Assembly: GCA_029777225.1 (NCBI GenBank)
Contig: JAKOSR010000018.1
Location: 1 to 19,680 of the forward strand
Length of the DNA: 19,680 nucleotides
Direction: 5' to 3'
Source: Chloroflexota bacterium
Lineage (GTDB): Bacteria > Chloroflexota > Anaerolineae > Anaerolineales > Anaerolineaceae
Every line of letters begins with the position of its first letter. The first letter of the stretch is position 1. The notes under the pieces were generated by a model. That model made no database searches and had not been told where the DNA came from. It saw nothing but the letters and a program-made list of their open reading frames with translations. Below, one piece after another: positions 14,934 through 19,680 of the stretch. The position numbers and the translations under genes were made by a program.

Positions 14934-15644
14934 TTACCCTTCAAACCGGTAGCCCGCCCCCCGAACGGTGATGATGCGCTGCGGCTTGTCGGGAACGGCC
15001 TCAATCTTTTCCCGCAGCCAGCGGATGTGGACATCCACCGTGCGCGAGTCCCCCACGAACCCCCAGCCCCACACCTGCTCCAGGATGAATTCCCGGGTCA
15101 ACACACGGCCTTTGTGTAAGCCCATGAAAGCCAGCAGCTCATATTCCTTGGGTTTAAGCGGGATGACTTTGCCATCCAGGGAGACTTCCCGCCGGTTGGT
15201 GTCGATGATGAGGTTCCCAAAGGTCATGGCCTTCGGCAGCCCGGTTTCCTGTGCGCCCGTTTCAACTTCCTCGCGAATCAACCGCACTCGCCTTAGAAGG
15301 GCCTTCACCCGCGCGATGAGCTCGCGCATGCTGAACGGTTTGGGCAGGTAATCATCGGCGCCCACTTCCAGTCCCACCACGCGGTCAATCTCGTCATCCC
15401 GCGCTGTCAACATCAGGACGGGCGTGTTGGTTTCCTGTCGCAATATCCGGCAGACCTCAAACCCATCAATACCCGGCAGCATCACGTCCAGGATAATCAG
15501 GTCAGGCTTATAGGTTCGGGCCAGTTCCAACCCGGTATTGCCATCACCGGCCACCTCCACCTCGTAGCCTTCCTTTTTTAAGCTGTACGAAAGAGTCTCC
15601 TGCAAGGAGACTTCATCATCCACAACCAATATTTTCTCTTCCAT
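14934..15644 (-). CDS. phoP: OmpR/PhoB-family response regulator
   Basis: 236 residues. The receiver domain has DDE at 9-11, phosphoacceptor Asp53 in LIILDVMLPGIDGFE, Thr80 in LMLTARDD, and Lys102 in LPKPF. The C-terminal winged-helix domain has LKPKEYELLAFMGLHKGRVLTREFILEQVWG, RTVDVHIRWLREKIE, and ends ITVRGAGYRFEG. It is the first gene of the minus-strand phosphate block; its stop is followed at once by the kinase gene. GGAGGAAGC precedes the ATG. Its upstream spacer carries palindromes that may be its own binding sites. The phoP/phoB name is inferred from the phoU neighbour; the DNA-binding target is not shown. Confidence 0.9.
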   Translation of the reverse strand: MEEKILVVDDEVSLQETLSYSLKKEGYEVEVAGDGNTGLELARTYKPDLIILDVMLPGIDGFEVCRILRQETNTPVLMLTARDDEIDRVVGLEVGADDYLPKPFSMRELIARVKALLRRVRLIREEVETGAQETGLPKAMTFGNLIIDTNRREVSLDGKVIPLKPKEYELLAFMGLHKGRVLTREFILEQVWGWGFVGDSRTVDVHIRWLREKIEAVPDKPQRIITVRGAGYRFEG

Positions 15645-15682
15645 GCTTCCTCCAGCCTGCCCAAATAATCCTGTTCAATGGA

Positions 15683-15698
15683 TGACTTCCTAAAGTCA
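15683..15698. promoter_or_regulatory. Inverted repeat TGACTT-N4-AAGTCA upstream of the response regulator
   Basis: Perfect 6-base arms at 15683-15688 and 15693-15698, separated by 4 bases, 39 bases before the response-regulator ATG. The position fits an operator close to its promoter. No clear -35/-10 pair could be assigned for this gene. Confidence 0.4.
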
Positions 15699-15710
15699 CG
15701 AACCGGGGTG

Positions 15711-15722
15711 ATTGTTAACAAT
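15711..15722. promoter_or_regulatory. 12-bp palindrome ATTGTTAACAAT
   Basis: A perfect 12-base palindrome in the divergent spacer. It contains TTAACA, the half-site known from Bacillus PhoP boxes, but without the required direct repeats, so that link is only suggestive. TTAACAAT also occurs on the minus strand just past the -10 of the kinase/CHAD promoter (12583-12590). Confidence 0.4.
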
Positions 15723-15746
15723 TTTATCTTATGGAAGGGAAAACGC

Positions 15747-15767
15747 CCTCACTGTTGTACAGTGAGG
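15747..15767. promoter_or_regulatory. 8-bp-arm inverted repeat upstream of sufS
   Basis: CCTCACTG (15747-15754) and CAGTGAGG (15760-15767) are perfect arms around TTGTA. No T-run follows on either strand, so it is more like an operator than a terminator. It lies about 100 bases before the sufS ATG. Confidence 0.45.
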
Positions 15768-15836
15768 AGACTGCGGGAGCGAAATTGACCAGACGCGCCT
15801 GCTCATACAAGTGTATCACCCTGGTTGGGCACGCGA

Positions 15837-15845
15837 TGGTAAAAT
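15837..15845 (+). promoter_or_regulatory. Extended -10 promoter element for sufS
   Basis: TGGTAAAAT is an extended -10 (TGn then TAAAAT, 15840-15845). It predicts a start near 15852 and a leader of about 16 bases holding the AAGGA ribosome site. No -35 is found at the right distance. A TTGACC at 15785 with TACAAG at 15806 is a weaker second candidate. Confidence 0.45.
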
Positions 15846-15867
15846 CCGGGGTGTAAAAGGATATTCG

Positions 15868-17091
15868 ATGACGAAAACAATAAGCTCTGCCCGCGCTGAT
15901 TTCCCGATTCTCAAAACCATGGTCAACGACCATCCCCTGGTGTACCTGGATAACGCGGCCACCACGCAAAAGCCCCAAAGCGTGATCGACGCGCTGGTGG
16001 ATTATTACACCCACTACAACAGCAATATTCACCGTGGCAACCACAGCCTGGCCGCGCTAGCCACCCAGGCGCATGAAACAACCCGGGGCAGAGTAGCCCG
16101 TTTTATCAACGCGGAGCACAAACACGAAATCATCTTCACCCGCAACACCACGGAGTCCATCAACCTGGTAGCCCATTCCTTTGGCGATACATTCGTGAAG
16201 GAAGGGGACGAGGTGGTGGTTACCCAACTGGAGCACCACAGCAATTTCGTCCCCTGGCAGTTGCTATGCCAGCGTAAGGGCGCTCATTTCCGCGTGGTGC
16301 CTTTCACACCGGATGGCGACCTGGACCTGGAAGTGTTGGACAAGCTGCTCGGTAAGAGAACCAGATTACTGGCGCTCAACCATGTATCCAATTCGTTGGG
16401 GACCGTCAATCCCCTGGAGATAATCATCCCCCTCGCCCACTCACGCGGCATTCCCGTGCTCGTGGATGCCGCCCAGTCGGTCCACCACATCGAACACGAT
16501 GTCCGGAAGCTGGACGCGGATTTTTATGTTTTCTCGGGTCATAAAATGTATGGACCCACAGGCATCGGCGTGCTATATGGCCAGGAAAAATGGCTTGAGG
16601 CAATGATGCCTTTCCTCTCCGGTGGCGAAATGATAGACCAGGTGACCGTGGATCGAACCACTTTCAACCAGCTCCCCTTCAAATTTGAAGCCGGCACACC
16701 GGATATCGCCGGTGCGATTGGGCTGGCTGCCGCAATTGATTACCTTGAGCAGTTTGATGCGGAAGAGCTGGCCGTTTATGAAGACGACCTATTACGCTAC
16801 GGCATCGGGCAGCTTGGCCAGGTTCCTGGCTTGATCCTATATGGCAACCCAATCCGTCGCTCCAGTATTTTGCCCTTCAACCTGGAAGGCATCCAACATT
16901 ATGATGTCGGCGTCCTACTGGATGCCTATGGGATTGCGGTGCGCACCGGTCAGCACTGCACGCAGCCCATCATGGACCGCCTGGGGATTACCGGGACAGT
17001 TCGCGCGTCCCTGGCTTTGTACAATACACGTGAAGATATTGACGCTCTGGTCCAAGGGCTGAAGCGCGTGTTGAAGATGCTAAAGAGGTAA
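15868..17091 (+). CDS. sufS: Cysteine desulfurase SufS
   Basis: PLP enzyme that takes sulfur from cysteine as a persulfide for Fe-S cluster assembly. The frame extends to GTG 15811, but ATG 15868 is chosen because AAGGA lies just upstream and the family start (ARADFPIL, YLDNAATTQKP) follows directly, giving 407 residues. Key features: EHHSNFVPWQ, VDAAQSVHH, PLP lysine Lys226 in FSGHKMYGPTG, and the persulfide cysteine Cys364 in VRTGQHCTQPIM. Both numbers equal those of E. coli SufS. The short catalytic loop marks it as a class II (SufS) enzyme that needs SufE, which is encoded two bases downstream. sufBCD are not in this window. Confidence 0.95.
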   Translation: MTKTISSARADFPILKTMVNDHPLVYLDNAATTQKPQSVIDALVDYYTHYNSNIHRGNHSLAALATQAHETTRGRVARFINAEHKHEIIFTRNTTESINLVAHSFGDTFVKEGDEVVVTQLEHHSNFVPWQLLCQRKGAHFRVVPFTPDGDLDLEVLDKLLGKRTRLLALNHVSNSLGTVNPLEIIIPLAHSRGIPVLVDAAQSVHHIEHDVRKLDADFYVFSGHKMYGPTGIGVLYGQEKWLEAMMPFLSGGEMIDQVTVDRTTFNQLPFKFEAGTPDIAGAIGLAAAIDYLEQFDAEELAVYEDDLLRYGIGQLGQVPGLILYGNPIRRSSILPFNLEGIQHYDVGVLLDAYGIAVRTGQHCTQPIMDRLGITGTVRASLALYNTREDIDALVQGLKRVLKMLKR

Positions 17092-17093
17092 TC

Positions 17094-17549
17094 ATGTCAA
17101 CTATCCTCGAAATTGAGAACGAATTGATCGAAGCGTTCGGCCTGTTGGATAGCTGGGAAGAAAAGTACGACTATCTCATCGAGCTGGGGCAGGAGCTCCC
17201 AGCAATGGACCCTGCTCAAAAAACCGATTCCAATCTGGTAAAAGGCTGCCAGTCCAGCGTATGGCTGGCCGTGGAATGCCAGGATGGACGATTGTGCTTC
17301 CAAGCCGACAGTGATTCATTGGTTGTCAAAGGGATGGTAGCCGTGCTCAACAAGGTGTTTAATCACCAGCCAGCCGGCGAAGTCTTGGAGTCGGACTTAC
17401 GCTTCTTTGAGTCCCTGGGGCTTTGGCGGCACCTTTCATCCCAGCGAGGTAATGGCCTGACGGCCATGGTGTCCCACCTCAAACAGGCCGCCGCGCGCTG
17501 CCTGGGTCAGGCCGAAGCGCTGCCTGCCACCAATCCGCAGGAAGAATAA
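17094..17549 (+). CDS. sufE: Sulfur acceptor SufE
   Basis: 151 residues. Accepts the persulfide sulfur from SufS and passes it to the scaffold. The signature NLVKGCQSSVWL holds the acceptor Cys52 (Cys51 in E. coli). FGLLDSWEEKYDYLIELGQELP at the N-terminus and FFESLGLWRHLSSQRGNGL toward the end are typical. The gene starts two bases after the sufS stop and is followed two bases later by the ferredoxin-like gene, so all three are one transcript. Confidence 0.95.
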   Translation: MSTILEIENELIEAFGLLDSWEEKYDYLIELGQELPAMDPAQKTDSNLVKGCQSSVWLAVECQDGRLCFQADSDSLVVKGMVAVLNKVFNHQPAGEVLESDLRFFESLGLWRHLSSQRGNGLTAMVSHLKQAAARCLGQAEALPATNPQEE

Positions 17550-17551
17550 GC

Positions 17552-18067
17552 ATGGCCCTGAGTTATCGAATGCTCAACATCGCCGGCGCTCCAGCCGGAC
17601 TGCTGGGCCTGGAGGAACTATTCCAGGAGCTCTTCGACCAAGACATCCGGCTTGAAGATGCCAGCCTCGATAGCCGCTTGCTCGAAGGGGTCAGAAAGCA
17701 CAATTACGTTCCAAAATCAGCCATCACCCACTACCAACAGGCGTTGCGTGCCGCGTACGGGGATTACTACCGCCAAAAACAGGGCGGAAAGGCAGTGGTC
17801 GCCCGGGCTTATGGCACCTGGAGGGGCTATCCCCGCGAGCACATCCCCTGGTTCCCGACCATTTCGGAAGCCCTGTGCACGCAGTGTGGGGCCTGCAAGG
17901 ATGTATGCGCCCGGCCCGTCTTTGACTGGGATGAAAATGGGAAGATTTGGGTGGCTGAGCCATTCCTTTGCCTGGTCGGCTGTTGTTTTTGTAAAAGTGT
18001 CTGCGAACCCAAGGCTTTGTTTTTCCCGGGGCAGGAACTGCTCAAGAACTATCCCGAAAAAATGTAA
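17552..18067 (+). CDS. Ferredoxin-like Fe-S protein in the sufSE operon
   Basis: 171 residues. The first 100 residues are helical and not recognised; they contain LLEGVRKHNYVPKSA (43-57). The C-terminal part holds nine cysteines. C109, C112, C115 and C119 form a standard CxxCxxCxxxC [4Fe-4S] motif. C140, C144, C147 and C151 form a second set with an atypical Cx3C opening and an extra C145. It therefore probably binds two clusters, or one cluster plus a labile or zinc-like site. The ATG lies two bases after sufE. The context suggests an electron carrier or a client of Fe-S assembly; no specific partner can be named. No signal peptide or membrane segment is seen, so it should be cytosolic. Confidence 0.85.
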   Translation: MALSYRMLNIAGAPAGLLGLEELFQELFDQDIRLEDASLDSRLLEGVRKHNYVPKSAITHYQQALRAAYGDYYRQKQGGKAVVARAYGTWRGYPREHIPWFPTISEALCTQCGACKDVCARPVFDWDENGKIWVAEPFLCLVGCCFCKSVCEPKALFFPGQELLKNYPEKM

Positions 18068-18111
18068 ATCCCTTCCTTTTTGACCATTCAGCTGTTTTTC
18101 CCCGCAAGCTT

Positions 18112-18120
18112 TGATACAAT
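18112..18120 (+). promoter_or_regulatory. Extended -10 promoter for surE, leaderless start
   Basis: TGATACAAT is an extended -10 (TGn then TACAAT, 18115-18120). Transcription would begin about 7 bases downstream, at or next to the A of the surE ATG (18127). No ribosome-binding sequence lies upstream of surE, consistent with a leaderless mRNA. No good -35 is present; a TTGACC at 18080 is too far away. Confidence 0.5.
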
Positions 18121-18126
18121 CGCGCT

Positions 18127-18939
18127 ATGAATAATTCAGGTAGACCTCAAATTCTATTAACCAACGACGACAGCATCAGTTCCCCAGGGCTGTGGGCCGC
18201 GGCCGAGGCGCTCGCCCCGCTGGGTTTTGTGCATGTGGTCGCCCCGCGCGTTCAACAAACCTCCATGGGCCGCTCCCTGCCAAGGGAATCCGATGGCCGG
18301 GTGGACCGCCAGACCATGACCGTCAACGGGCAGGAGTGGCAGGTCTACGCTGTGGGGGGCTCCCCGGCGCAATCCGTTTTGCATGGCCTGCTGGAGGTGC
18401 TGCAATTCAAGCCAGACCTGGTGGTTTCGGGGATTAACTATGGCGAAAACATCGCCTCCGGCCTGATGGTCAGCGGCACGGTCGGCGCGGCCATTGAAGC
18501 GGCCACCCTCGGCATGCCCGCGCTGGCTGTCTCCCTTCAGACCCCTGCTGAATTTCACTTCAACCTCTCAAGCGCGGTGGATTTCTCCGTGGCAGGTTAC
18601 TTCACCCGCTATTTCGCTGAAAAAATGTTGAGAAAAAACATGCCCTTCGATGTCGACGTCATCAAAGTGGACGTGCCCGACAATGCCACCCCCGAAACGC
18701 CCTGGATTATCACCCGGCAATCCCGCCAGCGTTATTTCTTCCCGGTGCCGCGTGAGCATGAGGACGAAAATGGCTCAAGGAACATGGGCTACATCACCCG
18801 AGTGGACGCTGACACGCCTGAAGCTGACAGCGACCTGCGCGCGGTGATTTTGGACCACGTGGTGTCGGTTACGCCGCTGAGCTTTGACATGACCTCGCGG
18901 GTGGATTTTGGGGAGTTGCGGAAACTGCTGGGGGAGTAA
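18127..18939 (+). CDS. surE: 5'/3'-nucleotidase SurE
   Basis: 270 residues. Metal-dependent phosphatase acting on nucleoside monophosphates; some members also cut polyphosphate. Motifs: ILLTNDDSISSPGLWA with metal ligands Asp14 and Asp15, VVAPRVQQTSMGRSLP where Thr45 or Ser46 takes the place of the usual QSG serine ligand, VSGINYGENIASG with Asn104, and SGTVGAAIEA (family signature). VTPLSFDMTSR closes the domain. It lies 59 bases after the ferredoxin-like gene but has its own promoter-like sequence and no ribosome site. A strong terminator follows 12 bases after the stop. Confidence 0.94.
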   Translation: MNNSGRPQILLTNDDSISSPGLWAAAEALAPLGFVHVVAPRVQQTSMGRSLPRESDGRVDRQTMTVNGQEWQVYAVGGSPAQSVLHGLLEVLQFKPDLVVSGINYGENIASGLMVSGTVGAAIEAATLGMPALAVSLQTPAEFHFNLSSAVDFSVAGYFTRYFAEKMLRKNMPFDVDVIKVDVPDNATPETPWIITRQSRQRYFFPVPREHEDENGSRNMGYITRVDADTPEADSDLRAVILDHVVSVTPLSFDMTSRVDFGELRKLLGE

Positions 18940-19095
18940 GGGCTGGGATGTAAAACAAGGCGCTTGAACAGGCGCCTTGTTTTTTTTGTGGGGGAGGATG
19001 AGGGATTGCGAGTCGGCTGCGGGGGTGCTGACCGGCAGGGTGCGGCCAGCCAAGTTCAAGACAAGGATTGTCAGGAAAATTGCTTTCGTTTTCAT
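18775..19095 (-). pseudogene. Possible remnant of a secreted-protein gene
   Basis: An ATG at 19095 has GGAGG six bases upstream, a better ribosome site than many real genes here. The first residues (MKTKAIFLTILVLNLAGRTLP, i.e. Lys-rich start, hydrophobic core, then VSTPAADSQ) read like a signal peptide. After about residue 35 the frame continues antisense through the surE terminator and the 3' end of surE until a stop at 18775, and that part looks like non-protein sequence. The simplest reading is the 5' end of a gene whose body has been lost. It may also be chance, or a real short secreted peptide. Confidence 0.3.
18952..18987 (+). terminator. Strong intrinsic terminator after surE
   Basis: AAAACAAGGCGC (18952-18963) and GCGCCTTGTTTT (18972-18983) form a perfect 12-bp stem with an 8-base loop, and the T-run continues to 18987 (eight Ts). 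It ends the surE transcript. The A-run on the left arm would give only four Ts on the minus strand, so it is mainly one-directional. Confidence 0.93.
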
Positions 19096-19310
19096 CTTCA
19101 GCCTCCATGAGGGGATCAGTCCAGTTTATTAGACCCTTGGCTGGAGCGCAAATATGGTCAGCGGTGGGGGAGGTTTACGTGCCTTCTTTAGGAAACGATC
19201 GCGCACTTAATCTTAGTCTATCTAAAAACTGTTGGTCATAGCGTTGTTCTAATCAAGCTGTAACCTTCTATGCCTTTCCCACCTGGTCAGGCATCTTATT
19301 AGGCCAGGCC
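19096..19310. other. AT-richer intergenic stretch, no gene seen
   Basis: Together with the remnant above, this makes about 320 bases after the surE terminator without a convincing gene. I see a 6-base-arm hairpin (ATGCCT at 19270-19275, AGGCAT at 19289-19294) and an AGGCC-A-GGCCT palindrome at 19301-19311. There is no T-run, tRNA, direct repeat pair or transposase fragment. Base composition is closer to the right-edge gene than to the rest of the window. Confidence 0.4.
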
Positions 19311-19680
19311 TCACTCCGAATGCTCGTGTTTGATTAGCCGATGCTTCATGAGTTTGCTCGTATGGTTAGAAGAAAAGTTTGGGGCAGATCCTTCAGCATT
19401 GTGTTTCAAACTATTCTGCATTTTCTGCCATTGTGAGGCAAGCAGCTCACACACATCTCGCCAGCGATCCTTTGAACATAACGCAATCGCCTCATCGACC
19501 GTTGAATTGAAGAGGATAAGCTCGTCAGGAGCTAACCCATCACTTACAATTGTTTTGAACTTTTCTAGCTTTTTTGTTATGGTCACAGCAAGAAACTGAT
19601 TATAAAGTCCACGAACCAACCTAGTGGACGGGCCGAGTATCGTACCAACCGATCTGGCAACTGCGTGTTCCCAGTTGCCA
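19311..19680 (-). CDS. Unrecognised protein, C-terminal part only (5' end beyond right edge)
   Basis: The minus-strand frame is open from the right edge to a TGA at 19311 (about 122 codons). A TTG at 19619 could be read as a start, but the open frame continues upstream to the edge as GNWEHAVARSVGTILGPSTR, so the visible part is more likely the C-terminus of a longer protein. It looks mostly helical (LAPDELILFNSTVDEAIALCSKDRWRD) with a Lys/His-rich tail ending HRLIKHEHSE. No family is recognised. Codon and base use is visibly more AT-rich than the genes to the left, which suggests acquired DNA. There is no hydrophobic segment long enough for a membrane helix. Confidence 0.55.
   Translation of the reverse strand, partial: GNWEHAVARSVGTILGPSTRLVRGLYNQFLAVTITKKLEKFKTIVSDGLAPDELILFNSTVDEAIALCSKDRWRDVCELLASQWQKMQNSLKHNAEGSAPNFSSNHTSKLMKHRLIKHEHSE

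Noticed and set aside
15747..15767. Inverted repeat considered as a transcription terminator
   Set aside because: No gene ends here on either strand and no T-run follows; operator is the better reading.
15747..15767. LexA-type SOS box suggested by CTGT and ACAG in the repeat
   Set aside because: The spacing between CTGT and ACAG is 3 bases, against 8 in the E. coli box, and the GAAC-N4-GTTC type is absent.
19301..19311. AGGCC-A-GGCCT palindrome as an insertion-sequence end
   Set aside because: No partner copy, target duplication or transposase was found nearby.

Overview
The window looks like chromosomal DNA from a free-living bacterium. It has moderately high GC, mostly ATG starts with GGAGG-type ribosome sites, and tightly overlapping operons. 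The mix of an ABC-2 polysaccharide exporter, rml genes, a PhoP/PhoR-PhoU set, paired thymidylate-kinase-like genes, a CHAD protein, sufSE and surE suggests an environmental lineage such as Chloroflexota (Anaerolineae). That assignment is inference from gene style only; there is no rRNA or other marker to confirm it.

Region 1 (1-7791, minus strand) is a surface-polysaccharide operon. In transcription order it holds an ABC-2 permease, its ATPase, rmlC, rmlB, rmlA, rmlD, a family-4-like glycosyltransferase with a C-terminal coiled coil, and a family-2 glycosyltransferase that runs off the left edge. Most junctions are 4-base ATGA overlaps, so translation is probably coupled. The four Rml enzymes make dTDP-L-rhamnose, the transferases would build a rhamnose-containing glycan, and the ABC pair would export it. 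A divergent family-2 glycosyltransferase (7864-8847) shares a short AT-rich promoter region with the operon and is followed by a CorA-like channel carrying GMS instead of the GMN signature.

Region 2 (9942-15644, minus strand) is a phosphate-themed block: OmpR-type regulator, PhoR-like kinase, PhoU, two adjacent thymidylate-kinase-like P-loop proteins and a CHAD (polyphosphate-binding type) protein. The second kinase has Arg in place of the P-loop Lys. An AT-rich promoter with an inverted repeat over its -10 box precedes the kinase pair.

Region 3 (15645-18987, plus strand) begins with an intergenic spacer holding three separate palindromes. It continues with sufS, sufE and a small 9-cysteine ferredoxin-like gene in one operon. 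surE follows, appears to be leaderless, and ends at a perfect 12-bp intrinsic terminator.

Region 4 (18988-19680) is visibly more AT-rich and accessory-like. It holds a possible remnant of a secreted-protein gene (good ribosome site and signal peptide, then antisense through the terminator) and the C-terminal part of an unrecognised protein that enters from the right edge. No tRNA, rRNA, CRISPR array or complete insertion sequence was seen.
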